A DNA stretch of 64,000 nucleotides, taken from Streptomyces sp. NBC_00536 (GTDB taxonomy: Bacteria > Actinomycetota > Actinomycetes > Streptomycetales > Streptomycetaceae). The stretch spans positions 3,162,001 to 3,226,000 of the forward strand of contig NZ_CP107819.1 of assembly GCF_036346295.1 (NCBI RefSeq), in the 5' to 3' direction. Every line of letters starts with the position of its first letter. The stretch's first letter is position 1. The notes beneath the pieces were generated by a model, which saw only the letters and a program-made list of their open reading frames with translations, was not told the DNA's origin and did not search any database. The position numbers were made by a program, and so were the translations under genes. Positions 41,706 to 50,776 of this stretch are shown here, piece after piece.

Positions 41706-43445
41706 TCAGCCGGTGCCGCTCCCGCCGCTGCCACCGAGGTCGCCGATCCAGTTCTTGACCTCGGTGCCCCAGGACCAGACCTGGTCCCACCAGCCCTTGC
41801 CGGTGCCCACCCACTCCTGGAGCGGGGTCAGCTCCCAGACCAGCCAGCCCGCCACGAAGAGCAGGACGATGGTGAACAGGCAGCCCTTGAGGCAGCCGAG
41901 CCCCGGGATCCGCATCGGGTTGGCGCTGCGGCGGCGCGGCTCGCGCGGCTCCCGCTGGGCGGGCTGCTGCGGCTGGCGCGGCTGCTGTTGCTGCGGGGGC
42001 GGCCCGGCGTACTGCTGCGGCTGCGGCTGCGGCTGCTGACGCTGGGGCTGCTGGGGCTGCGGCGGCCGCTGCTGGTACTGCGGCTGCTGGTACTGCTGCT
42101 GCGGGGGCTGCTGCCGGTACGGCTGGGGCTGGGGCTGACGCTGCGGCTGCTGCTGGTACTGCTGCGGCGGACCCTGCTGGTACTGCTGGGGCTGCTGACC
42201 GTACTGCTGCTGCGGGGGCTGCTGGGGCGGCGCCTGGCGCTGCGGCCTGCGGCGCAGCGGGTCGTCGGCCGGGTCGAGGTACTGCATCTGGGTCTGCTCG
42301 TTGCGGTCCCGGGCGGCCCGCATCTGCGACTGCCACGGGTGCGGCTGGTCCGGCTGCTGTACGGGGGGCATGACCGCGGTCGGGTCGGCCCCGGGGGCGT
42401 GCTGGGGGGCCGGGGGCACCGACTGCATGACGCTGGTGGCGGCGTTCGGATCGTAGGCACCCATGGGCCCGTTGACCGGCGGCAGCACCTGGGTCGGGTC
42501 CGCGGCGCCGGGGGTCTGCGGGACCGGCGCGGGCGCCGGGTCGGGCGCGAGCAGCGCGCCGACGCCGAGCGCGGCCTCGACCTCGGCGGCGGAGGAGTGC
42601 ACGCCGATGCCCGCGGCGACCACGCGCAGGGCGCGGGCCAGGCTGACGGCGCTGGGCCGGTGGTCCGGCTCCTTGCTCAGGCAGCGCTCGATGACCGTCC
42701 AGAGCGGTTCGGGCAGGGTCGAGGGGCGCTGCGGGTCCTCGCTGAGGTGGCGGTGCAGCACCTCCAGCGCGGTGCCGCCCGCGAACGGCGGACGGCCGGT
42801 GACCAGCTCGTACATCAGGATGCCCGCGCCGTAGATGTCGACGGCGGAGGTCTGCGGGCGGCCCTCGGCGGATTCGGGGGCGACGTAGGCGGGCGTGCCG
42901 ACGAACTCGTGGGTGCGGGTGAGGCCCGGGGAGTCGGCCAGGCGCGCGATGCCGAAGTCGGTGAGCATCGGGCGCATCTGGCCGTCGCGCTCGTCGACCA
43001 GGACGTTCGCGGGCTTGAGGTCGCGGTGGACCACGCCGTCGGCGTGGCTGGCGGCGAGCGCGTCGGCGATCTGGGCGGTGAGCAGGCTCGCGGCGACCGG
43101 GGTGAACGGCCCGTTCTCCCGCAGGTACTTGTGCAGGTCGGGGCCGTCGATGAGGTCCATGACGAGGGCGAGCAGATCGCCCTCGACGACGAGGTCCCGG
43201 GTGCGGACGATGTTGGGGTGGGTCAGGCGCAGCAGCACGGAGCGTTCGCGCAGGAAGCGCATGACGACGTCCGGGTCGTGGGCCAGCTCCTCCTTGAGGA
43301 CCTTGATGGCCACGGTCTCGCCGGGCTGGCCGGCGACCGCCGCCTCGGCGCCCGCGGCCTCGCGCTGGCGGGCGCGCCAGACGGTGCCCGTGGCGCCGCG
43401 TCCGAGCGGCTCCTCAAGCAGGTATTTGCTGCCTACTGGCCGCAC
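41706..43445 (-). CDS. pkaA: Membrane Ser/Thr protein kinase (PkaA-like) with Pro/Gln-rich linker
   Basis: 579 residues from GTG 43445 (VRPVGSKYLLEEPLGRGATGTVW), which has GGGGAG upstream; a GTG at 43517 would add 24 residues without a good site. Kinase motifs: VAIKVLKEEL Lys, HRDLKPANVLVD, TDFGIARLADS, YVAPESAEG. A linker of some 200 residues is dominated by Gln and Pro (QQPQQYQQ-type repeats) and ends in basic residues. A TM helix (GCLFTIVLLFVAGWLVWEL) near residue 530 precedes a Gly-rich end. It lies in tandem with pkaB; both are divergent from the FHA-FtsK gene, whose FHA domain could bind their phosphothreonine products. Confidence 0.9.
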   Translation of the reverse strand: MRPVGSKYLLEEPLGRGATGTVWRARQREAAGAEAAVAGQPGETVAIKVLKEELAHDPDVVMRFLRERSVLLRLTHPNIVRTRDLVVEGDLLALVMDLIDGPDLHKYLRENGPFTPVAASLLTAQIADALAASHADGVVHRDLKPANVLVDERDGQMRPMLTDFGIARLADSPGLTRTHEFVGTPAYVAPESAEGRPQTSAVDIYGAGILMYELVTGRPPFAGGTALEVLHRHLSEDPQRPSTLPEPLWTVIERCLSKEPDHRPSAVSLARALRVVAAGIGVHSSAAEVEAALGVGALLAPDPAPAPVPQTPGAADPTQVLPPVNGPMGAYDPNAATSVMQSVPPAPQHAPGADPTAVMPPVQQPDQPHPWQSQMRAARDRNEQTQMQYLDPADDPLRRRPQRQAPPQQPPQQQYGQQPQQYQQGPPQQYQQQPQRQPQPQPYRQQPPQQQYQQPQYQQRPPQPQQPQRQQPQPQPQQYAGPPPQQQQPRQPQQPAQREPREPRRRSANPMRIPGLGCLKGCLFTIVLLFVAGWLVWELTPLQEWVGTGKGWWDQVWSWGTEVKNWIGDLGGSGGSGTG

Positions 43446-43882
43446 GTCTCGCGCTCCCCTGCTGTCGTCCTGCTGTCGTGTTCCGACTGTGCTTTTCCCA
43501 GAGTTTTTCCGACCCACTCTAGGCGGTGTCCCGGAGGAAGACGCTGGGCGTCCGGCGATGGTTGCCGTACATATATACGAAGAGTGACATTTGCGGGGTA
43601 TGCCCGTGGCGATTTTCCGCGGGTTGCTGTCCGTATCTGTACGGGGTGTGGACGGAGCCGCGATCGATCAAGATCACTTGTTGCCGGGTGCCGGGCGTGT
43701 TGTCGGTGACAGGTGCGAGGATGCACCCGTACGGAGTGGGCGGGGTCGGGAGCCCTGCCTTCCGCATGACCTGACCGGACGACGCGTCCGTGCCGGGTGG
43801 GGGGCGAACGGGCAGTCATGTCCCGCCGTTTTCCTGCCGGGCGCACGCAGCGCGCACCGCGCAGAAGGGACCGCTGACGGCG
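43446..43882. promoter_or_regulatory. 437-base divergent promoter region, kinases / FHA-FtsK gene
   Basis: No credible gene: the short frames are shadows. The stretch at 43563-43600 is unusually A/T-rich (ACATATATACGAAG) for this genome, typical of a promoter for pkaA. The plus-strand side has GATCGATCAAGATC. The distal part is GC-rich. The FHA-FtsK start has only a distant GAAGGGA. Confidence 0.5.
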
Positions 43883-46800
43883 ATGCAGATCCGGCTGACC
43901 GTCCTCGGGCCGCGCAGCGGCCACCAGATCGCGCCCGCGACGTGTGACGTGCTCGTCACCGCGCCCGTCGGCACCCCCCTGGCCGCGGTGGCCTCGGGGC
44001 TGGCGGCGACCGTCGCGGGCCCGGACACGGGGGGCACGGTGGTGCTCTACGCCGGTGCGGAGCGGCTCGATCCGCAGCGCCGGGTGCTGGGCGAGCCACC
44101 CCTGGTCGACGGGGCCGTACTGGCCCTGCACACGCCGGTCCCGGACGTGCTGCCCGGACTGGAGGAGGGCCTCGGCGCCCCCCAGCTGCACGTGGTGGCG
44201 GGACCGGACGCGGGCGGCGTGCACCTGCTGCACCCCGGCGCGGTCCGGATCGGCCGCTCGGCGGACGCGGACGTGCCCCTGGACGACCCGGACGTGTCCC
44301 GATTGCACTGCGCGGTCACGGTGACCGAGGACGGCCGGGTCAGCGTCGCCGACCTGAACTCGACGAACGGCACCGCGCTGGACGGTGTCCCGGTGACGGG
44401 CACCCCGGTCCGGCTGGCGCCGGGCGCGCTGCTGCGGGTCGGCGAATCCACCCTGCGCCTCGCGGGCCCGGCGACGCTCCCCCTCCCGCTGACCCCGGAC
44501 CTCCAGGGCCACCTGTCCCTCCCGGCGCACCCGGGCACCCCGGCCCCCGAAGCCCCCGCCGCCCCTGACCCGGCCCGGCCCGCCGCGGGCGGGTCAGACG
44601 GCCGGGGCCCCCATGCCCCCGCGTACGACCCCGCCCCGGTCTGGCCCGTCGCGGGCGGCGGCCCGGCCACCGGCCCCGGCGGCGCGGATCCGTACCCGTA
44701 CTCCGCCGGCTCCTCCGGTGCGCCGGACCCGTACCCGGCCGCCGCCTGGCCCGCCACGGGCGCCCCCGGCAGCGACGGCTCCGACGCCTCCGACGCCTCC
44801 GACGCCACCTACGCGGAATCCGGGGCCCCGGCGGCCGCCCGGCGGCGCGGGATAGGGGCCTGGGCGCGCAAGTGGGTCGGCCGGGACGAGGAGGCCGAAG
44901 CGGCCGCCGGGGTCCCCGCCGCCACCGTCGTGACCGGCGCGGAGCCGGGGCCCGACGACCCCGCCTCGCTGCTGCTGGCCGCGCTCGGACCCACAGGCCG
45001 GCTCTGGGGCCGCGGCCCCGGCCACCCGGAGCTGCTCGTCGTGGGCCTCGGCGCGGGTGCGCACGTACCGCTGCGCACCGCGGGGGCCCTGGGCCTGGCC
45101 GGGCCGCGCGCCCGGCTGACCGGGCTGGCCCGGTCCGTGGTCGCCCAGCTCGCCGCCCTGCACTCCCCCACCACGCTGGAGATCGTGCTGATCGCCGCCG
45201 ACCGGGCCCGCCCGCTGGCCGAGCGGCGCGCCGACTGGGGCTGGCTCGGCTGGCTCCCGCACACCCGGCCCGCGCACGGCCAGGACTGCCGGCTGCTGCT
45301 GGCCTACGACCGCGACCAGGCCACCGCCCGGGCCGGTGAGCTGACCCGGCGGCTCGACGACTCCCCGCTCGGGACCGGCTGGGCCGCCGCGGACCGCCAG
45401 GGCGTGGCCGAGGCGGCCCGCGCGTACGACGGTCCGTTCACCCTGGTGGTCGTCGACGGCGATCCGGGCCCCGGCCAGCTCCGCGATGTCACCGGCCGCC
45501 TCGCCTCGCACGGCCCGGCCGCCGGGATCCACGTGCTGGCCCTCGCCGACGCACCGGCCGCGACCCCGGCCTCCCCGGTCGAGGACACCTACCGGGCGGC
45601 CTGCGCGGGCGCCCCGGCCTTCCGGGACTGCGGGGCGGTCGGCCTGCTCAGCGGTGACGTGGCCACGGCCGTACGGAACTTCCGCGTGTCCGGGGGCCGT
45701 CCGGTGCCGCCCGGGGAGACGGCCGTCGCCGACGCCGTGTCCGCCGCGTGGGCCGAGCGGTTCGCCCGCGCCCTGGCCCCGCTGCGCGCCGACGGCGCGG
45801 TCACCGAGCCGCAGCGGCCCACCACCGCGAGCCTGCCCGCGACCGCGCGGCTGCTGGACGAGCTGGGTCTGGCCCGGGCCACCCCGGCTTCGCTGATGGC
45901 CCGTTGGGCGGCCGCCACCGACCAGGGGCAGGGCGTCGGCGGGCACGTGGAGGTGGTCCTGGGCAGCGGGCGGCGCGGTCCGGTCGGGGCCGAGCTGGTC
46001 ACCGACGGCCCGCACCTGCTGATCGAGGGCCCGGCGGGCAGTGGACGTACGGAGCTGCTGCGCTCCGTCGCCGCGTCCCTGTCGGCCGCGGCCCGCCCGG
46101 ACCGGCTCGGCCTGGTGCTGCTGGACGGTGCGGGCGGCGAGCGCGGGGAGGGGCTGCTGCCCTGTACCGAGCTGCCGCACGTCTCCGCGCACCTGGTGGC
46201 CTCCGATCCGCTGCGCATGCGCGAGTTCGCGCAGGCCCTCGGGGCCGAGCTCAAGCGCCGCCACGAGCTGCTGGACGGGGTGCCGTTCGCCGAGTGGCAC
46301 GCCCACCGCGAGGTCGCGGACCGGCTGGTCGCGCCGCGCCGCCCCAGCGCCAGTGAGCTGCGCGGCGATCTGGACCCGCAGCGTTCGGGCACCCTGCGGC
46401 TACGGGCGGCCGCGCCGCGCGGCGAGGCCGCGGGGCCGGGTCCGCTGCCCCGGCTGGTGGTGCTGGTCGACGATTTCGACGCGCTCGTCGCGCCCGCCCT
46501 GGGCAGTACGGGCCGCCCGTCCGCCGGTTCGGTGGTGCGGGCGCTGGAGGCGGTGGCCCGGGAGGGTGCCCGGCTCGGCGTCCACCTCGTGGCGACCAGC
46601 GCGCGCCCGGACCGTACGGACGGCACGGAGCTGGCCCGGCTCTCGACCCTGCGGGTGGAGCTGGACGCGCCCGACCAGCCGGGTCCCGGCCGGGGGCTGC
46701 TGCGGCACGTCGACGGGCGTACGGCGGCGTTCCAGGCGGGCCGGGTGACCGGCCGGATCCCGCGGACCGCGACCCAGAGACCCACTGTGGTTCCGGTCGA

Positions 46801-46948
46801 GTGGGAGCGGATGGGTGATCCACCGGCCCGCCGCCCGGTGCGCGAGCTGGGCAACGGCCCGACCGACCTCGCGCTGCTGGCCAGTGCCCTGGACCGGGCC
46901 TCCCACCTGGTCTCGGCCGTGCCCGTGCTGTTCCCGCCCGCCCCCTGA
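43883..46948 (+). CDS. FHA-domain protein with FtsK/SpoIIIE-like ATPase domain
   Basis: 1021 residues from ATG 43883. A short N-terminal beta domain, an FHA domain at about 115-190 (IGRSADADVPLDDPDVSRLHCAVTV, DLNSTNGTALDG), a Pro/Gly/Ala-rich linker (about 200-340), and FtsK/EssC-like ATPase modules. The P-loop near residue 716 reads GPAGSGRT, with Arg where Lys is nearly invariant; Walker B is RLVVLVDDFDALV. FHA binds phosphothreonine. The gene diverges from two Ser/Thr kinases, so it is a likely partner of them. The combination recalls EccC/EssC-type secretion ATPases or DNA translocases; TM helices are not obvious. Confidence 0.85.
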   Translation: MQIRLTVLGPRSGHQIAPATCDVLVTAPVGTPLAAVASGLAATVAGPDTGGTVVLYAGAERLDPQRRVLGEPPLVDGAVLALHTPVPDVLPGLEEGLGAPQLHVVAGPDAGGVHLLHPGAVRIGRSADADVPLDDPDVSRLHCAVTVTEDGRVSVADLNSTNGTALDGVPVTGTPVRLAPGALLRVGESTLRLAGPATLPLPLTPDLQGHLSLPAHPGTPAPEAPAAPDPARPAAGGSDGRGPHAPAYDPAPVWPVAGGGPATGPGGADPYPYSAGSSGAPDPYPAAAWPATGAPGSDGSDASDASDATYAESGAPAAARRRGIGAWARKWVGRDEEAEAAAGVPAATVVTGAEPGPDDPASLLLAALGPTGRLWGRGPGHPELLVVGLGAGAHVPLRTAGALGLAGPRARLTGLARSVVAQLAALHSPTTLEIVLIAADRARPLAERRADWGWLGWLPHTRPAHGQDCRLLLAYDRDQATARAGELTRRLDDSPLGTGWAAADRQGVAEAARAYDGPFTLVVVDGDPGPGQLRDVTGRLASHGPAAGIHVLALADAPAATPASPVEDTYRAACAGAPAFRDCGAVGLLSGDVATAVRNFRVSGGRPVPPGETAVADAVSAAWAERFARALAPLRADGAVTEPQRPTTASLPATARLLDELGLARATPASLMARWAAATDQGQGVGGHVEVVLGSGRRGPVGAELVTDGPHLLIEGPAGSGRTELLRSVAASLSAAARPDRLGLVLLDGAGGERGEGLLPCTELPHVSAHLVASDPLRMREFAQALGAELKRRHELLDGVPFAEWHAHREVADRLVAPRRPSASELRGDLDPQRSGTLRLRAAAPRGEAAGPGPLPRLVVLVDDFDALVAPALGSTGRPSAGSVVRALEAVAREGARLGVHLVATSARPDRTDGTELARLSTLRVELDAPDQPGPGRGLLRHVDGRTAAFQAGRVTGRIPRTATQRPTVVPVEWERMGDPPARRPVRELGNGPTDLALLASALDRASHLVSAVPVLFPPAP

Positions 46949-47077
46949 GCCCCGCCCGCGCCCCCGCCCCGCCCGTGCGCGGCGCCCGGACCGGTGCCCG
47001 ACGCGGTATTGCGGGGGCGCACGGCTCGGCGTAGACCTTGTGGTCCGGGACACACAGTGGACATCGGGGGCAGAGCC
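46949..47077. other. Intergenic region upstream of the ABC operon
   Basis: About 130 bases of very GC-rich DNA (CGCCCGCGCCCCCGCC). It should hold the promoter of the sugar ABC operon; nothing I could point to. Confidence 0.3.
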
Positions 47078-48457
47078 ATGCGTACGCACGGAACGGGCCG
47101 CACCACCCGCACGCGCACCTGGGCGGCGCTCGCCGCCGTGGGCGCGCTCGCGCTCACCGCCTGCGGCGGCGGGGGCGACGGGAAGAAGGACGCGGCCGCG
47201 AGTCCGGACGGCGGGAGCACGCAGAGCGGCCCGCGGGTCCAGTTACCTTCCCTGGCCGGGGAGAAGCTGGAGGTCGCGGCGGTCTGGACGGGTCCGGAGC
47301 AGGAGAACTTCACCAAGGTCCTGAAGGAGTTCGAGAAGCGGACGGGCGCCACCGTCACCTTCGTGCCGGCGCAGGACCCGATCGTCACCTTCCTCGGTAC
47401 GAAGGTCGCGGGCGGCCAGCCGCCGGACGTGGCGCTGCTGCCGCAGGTCGGGGCGCTGGTCTCGGCCGTGACGAACAAGTGGGCGCAGCCGGTGGGTCCG
47501 GAGGCGCAGAAGCAGCTGGACCAGAACTACTCGGCGGGCTGGAAGGCCCTGGGCGCGGTCGGCGGGACCCAGTACGGCGTGTACTACAAGGCGGCCAACA
47601 AGTCGCTGGTCTGGTACAACGCGAAGGCGTTCAAGGCGGCGGGCGCGCAGGTCCCCACGACCTGGGCGCAGTTCCTGGAGACGGCGGACACCCTGTCGGC
47701 GTCGGGCGTCCCGGCGGTCTCGGTGGGCGGCGCGGACGGCTGGACCCTCACCGACTGGTTCGAGAACATCTACCTCTCGCAGGCCGGTCCGCAGAAGTAC
47801 GACCAGCTGGCCAAGCACCAGATCAAGTGGACGGACGACAGCGTCAAGCAGGCGCTGACCACCCTGGGCCAGCTGTTCGGGCGCAAGGACTTCCTGGCGG
47901 GCGGCCAGACCGGCGCGCTGGCCACCGAGTTCCCGAAGTCCGTCACCCAGACCTTCACGGGCGGGGACCGGCCGGGTGCGGCGATGGTCTTCGAGGGTGA
48001 CTTCGTGGCGGTGAACATCGCGCAGACGGAGGCGAAGATCGGCACGGACGCCCTGGTGTTCCCCTTCCCGGCGGTCGGCGCGAAGGCCCCGGTGGTCTCG
48101 GGCGGTGACGTGGCGGTGGCGCTGAAGCCGTCGAAGGGCGCGCAGGCGCTGCTGACGTTCCTGGCCTCGGCGGACGCGGCGGAGATCCAGGCGAAGCTGG
48201 GCGGTTTCGTCTCGCCGAACCGCGGGGTGAACCCGGGCGCGTACCCCAACGACATCCAGCGGGACATCGCCAAGAACCTGCTCGCGGCGGGCGACGACTT
48301 CCGCTTCGACATGTCCGACCAGGCTCCGGCGTCCTTCGGCGGTACGCCGGGGGCGGGCGAGTGGAAGGACCTCCAGGACTTCCTGGCGAACCCGGCGGAC
48401 GTCGCGGGTGCCCAGGCCAAGCTGGAGGCCGACGCGGCCAAGGCCTTCGGGAACTGA
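47078..48457 (+). CDS. ABC sugar transporter, solute-binding lipoprotein
   Basis: 459 residues from ATG 47078. Signal peptide with lipobox LTACGGGG, a Ser/Gly linker, then the MalE-like fold (EKLEVAAVWTGPEQENFTKVLKEFEKRTGATVTFVPAQD, DGWTLTDWFENIYL). It captures a sugar, probably an oligosaccharide, outside the cell. First gene of the three-gene operon; the permease starts six bases after its stop. Confidence 0.9.
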   Translation: MRTHGTGRTTRTRTWAALAAVGALALTACGGGGDGKKDAAASPDGGSTQSGPRVQLPSLAGEKLEVAAVWTGPEQENFTKVLKEFEKRTGATVTFVPAQDPIVTFLGTKVAGGQPPDVALLPQVGALVSAVTNKWAQPVGPEAQKQLDQNYSAGWKALGAVGGTQYGVYYKAANKSLVWYNAKAFKAAGAQVPTTWAQFLETADTLSASGVPAVSVGGADGWTLTDWFENIYLSQAGPQKYDQLAKHQIKWTDDSVKQALTTLGQLFGRKDFLAGGQTGALATEFPKSVTQTFTGGDRPGAAMVFEGDFVAVNIAQTEAKIGTDALVFPFPAVGAKAPVVSGGDVAVALKPSKGAQALLTFLASADAAEIQAKLGGFVSPNRGVNPGAYPNDIQRDIAKNLLAAGDDFRFDMSDQAPASFGGTPGAGEWKDLQDFLANPADVAGAQAKLEADAAKAFGN

Positions 48458-48462
48458 TCCCG

Positions 48463-49797
48463 GTGGCCTCCAAGACGCACGCCCCCGCCGCTGTGGCGGG
48501 GGCCCGCACCCGTGCGGCCCGGCGGCACCGGCTGGTGGCGGGGGCGTTCCTGCTGCCCGCGCTGGTGCTGCTCGGCGCGCTCGTCGTGCACCCGATCGGC
48601 TACTCCCTCTACCGCAGCCTCTTCGACCGCTCCGGCGGCTCCTTCGTGGGCGCCGCGAACTACCGGGAGATCCTGCACGACGACACGATCCGCACCGCGC
48701 TGGGCAACACCGCGCTGTGGGTGGTGCTGGCGCCGACGACGGCGACCGCGCTCGGTCTGATCTTCGCGGTGCTGACCGAACGGGTGCGCTGGGGCACGGC
48801 GTTCAAGCTCCTGGTGTTCATGCCGATGGCCATCTCGATGCTGGCGGCGGGCATCATCTTCCGCCTGGTCTACGAGGCGGACCCGGACCGCGGGGTGGCG
48901 AACGCGGTGTGGGTCGGGGTCCACGACACCTTCGCGCCGTCCTCGGCCTTCCCCAAGGCCCGGCCGGGCCGGGATTCGCCGCTGGTGGACGCGGGCGGCG
49001 GCGCGTTCGTGACGCGCGATCCGGTACGGGCGGGCTCGCCGGTGCTGATCCCGCTGGTCGGGGTGGCTCCGGCCGACCTGCCCAAGGCCGCCCGTCCGGC
49101 GAAGGCGGCGCCCGCCGAGCCGGGCCGGGTGACCGGGACGGCCTGGCAGGACTTCCGCCCTGGCGGGGGCGGCCGTACCAACACGGTCGACCCGGCCGAG
49201 TCGGGGTACGCGGGCATGCGGATCGAGGCCGTCAAGGACGGCAAGGTGGTGGACTCGGCGACGGCCGCGGGCGACGGCACCTTCTCGCTGTCCGCGAAGG
49301 CCGACGGGGCGCTGCTGCGGCTGCCCGCCTCGAACTTCGCGGCGCCGTACGCGGGCGTGCAGTGGCTGGGGCCGACGCTGGTCACCCCGGCCGTGATCGG
49401 CGCGTACGTGTGGATGTGGGCCGGGTTCGCGATGGTCCTGATCGGGGCCGGGCTGGCGTCCGTACCGCGCGAGCTGCTGGAGGCGGCGCGGGTGGACGGG
49501 GCCAACGAGTGGCAGGTGTTCCGCCGGATCACGGTGCCGCTGCTGGCACCGGTGCTGGGCGTGGTGCTGGTGACCCTCGTCATCAACGTGATGAAGATCT
49601 TCGACCTGGTCTTCGTGATCGCGCCCGGTTCGGTGCAGGACGACGCGAACGTCCTCGCCCTCCAGCTCTACCGCACCTCCTTCGGTACGGACGCGAACCC
49701 GGGCCTCGGCAGTGCCATCGCGGTGCTGCTGCTGGTGCTGGTCCTCCCGGTCATGCTCTACAACATCCACCGGATGCGAAGGGAGGCCCGCGCATGA
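48463..49797 (+). CDS. ABC sugar transporter permease (MalF-like) with large extracellular insertion
   Basis: 444 residues from GTG 48463. TM helices at about 24-48, 80-105, 112-135, then 305-330 and the rest, with the EAA loop ELLEAARVDGANEW at about 337-350 for contact with the ATPase. Between residues about 141 and 305 lies a polar insertion not found in most MalF relatives. Its last part (GYAGMRIEAVKDGKVVDSATAAGDGTFSLSAK, cited as separate pieces by position 249-280) looks like a carboxypeptidase-regulatory or SpaA-type beta domain. It might touch the binding protein or cell wall. The gene overlaps the next by four bases. Confidence 0.88.
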   Translation: MASKTHAPAAVAGARTRAARRHRLVAGAFLLPALVLLGALVVHPIGYSLYRSLFDRSGGSFVGAANYREILHDDTIRTALGNTALWVVLAPTTATALGLIFAVLTERVRWGTAFKLLVFMPMAISMLAAGIIFRLVYEADPDRGVANAVWVGVHDTFAPSSAFPKARPGRDSPLVDAGGGAFVTRDPVRAGSPVLIPLVGVAPADLPKAARPAKAAPAEPGRVTGTAWQDFRPGGGGRTNTVDPAESGYAGMRIEAVKDGKVVDSATAAGDGTFSLSAKADGALLRLPASNFAAPYAGVQWLGPTLVTPAVIGAYVWMWAGFAMVLIGAGLASVPRELLEAARVDGANEWQVFRRITVPLLAPVLGVVLVTLVINVMKIFDLVFVIAPGSVQDDANVLALQLYRTSFGTDANPGLGSAIAVLLLVLVLPVMLYNIHRMRREARA

Positions 49798-50660
49798 CGA
49801 CGCCGAGTACGCCGAGCCTCACGGGCAGGCTGGCGGCGCGCGCCGCGGGCGGCGCCGTGCGCGTGTTCCTGGTGCTGGCGGCCATGTTCTGGCTGCTGCC
49901 GACGCTGGGGCTGCTGGTCTCCTCGCTGCTCGCCCCGGCCGACCTGAACAAGCACGGCTGGTGGCAGGTGCTGACCGCGCCGTCCCGGCTGACCACCGGC
50001 AACTACGAACGGCTGCTGTCCAACGACACCATCACCGGCTCGCTGCTGAGCACGGTCGCGATCACCGTGCCGGCCACCCTGCTGGTCCTGGTGCTGGGCG
50101 CGTTCGCCGGATACGCCTTCGCCTGGCTGGAGTTCCCGGGCCGCGACGCACTGTTCCTGCTGGTGGTCGCGCTGCTGGTGGTACCCGTACAGGTGGCGCT
50201 GATCCCGGTCTCCGAACTCTTCGGCTCCATCGGCCTGTTCGAGACCACGGCCGGGGTCGTGCTGTTCCACACCGCTTTCGGGCTGCCGTTCGCGGTGTTC
50301 CTGCTGCGCAACTTCTTCGCGGAGATCCCGCGCGAGCTGCTGGAGGCGGCGCGCCTGGACGGGGCGGGCGAACTTCGGCTGTTCGCCCGGGTGGTGCTGC
50401 CGCTGGGCGGTCCGGCGATCGCCTCGCTGGGCATCTTCCAGTTCCTGTGGGTGTGGAACGACATGCTGGTGGCGCTGGTCTTCGCCGACTCGGCGCACCC
50501 GCCGATCACGGTGGCGCTCCAGCAGCAGGTACGGCAGTTCGGCAACAACATCGACGTACTGGCGCCGGGCGCGTTCCTGTCGATGGTGATCCCGCTGGCC
50601 GTGTTCTTCGCGTTCCAGCGGCAGTTCGTGTCGGGGGTGATGGCGGGCGCGATCAAGTAG
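49794..50660 (+). CDS. ABC sugar transporter permease (MalG-like)
   Basis: 288 residues from ATG 49794, overlapping the previous stop (ATGA). Six TM helices and the EAA loop ELLEAARLDGAGEL. It pairs with the MalF-like permease. No ATPase gene follows: the system probably uses a shared MsiK-type ATPase, as known for Streptomyces sugar importers. Confidence 0.93.
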   Translation: MTTPSTPSLTGRLAARAAGGAVRVFLVLAAMFWLLPTLGLLVSSLLAPADLNKHGWWQVLTAPSRLTTGNYERLLSNDTITGSLLSTVAITVPATLLVLVLGAFAGYAFAWLEFPGRDALFLLVVALLVVPVQVALIPVSELFGSIGLFETTAGVVLFHTAFGLPFAVFLLRNFFAEIPRELLEAARLDGAGELRLFARVVLPLGGPAIASLGIFQFLWVWNDMLVALVFADSAHPPITVALQQQVRQFGNNIDVLAPGAFLSMVIPLAVFFAFQRQFVSGVMAGAIK

Positions 50661-50776
50661 CGCGACACAGCGGCCCCTCTCACGAATCGCCGCGTTGACG
50701 TGCCGCGTTGACGCTGGGTAACCCGAATGCCACGGGTCGCGTAACCCGATCACCACCCCAGGGGTTGCTGGGCAAT
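50661..50776 (+). promoter_or_regulatory. Tandem TTGACG repeats upstream of the glycosyltransferase
   Basis: GCCGCGTTGACG occurs twice, 14 bases apart (about 50690 and 50704), followed by two GTAACCCGA boxes (about 50717 and 50743). The paired elements look like tandem -35 boxes or an operator with direct repeats. It is unclear which sigma factor or regulator uses them. Confidence 0.5.

Noticed and set aside
43519..43774. Small frames in the kinase/FHA divergent region
   Set aside because: Two overlapping short frames on opposite strands without ribosome binding sites or conserved patterns; the region looks regulatory.
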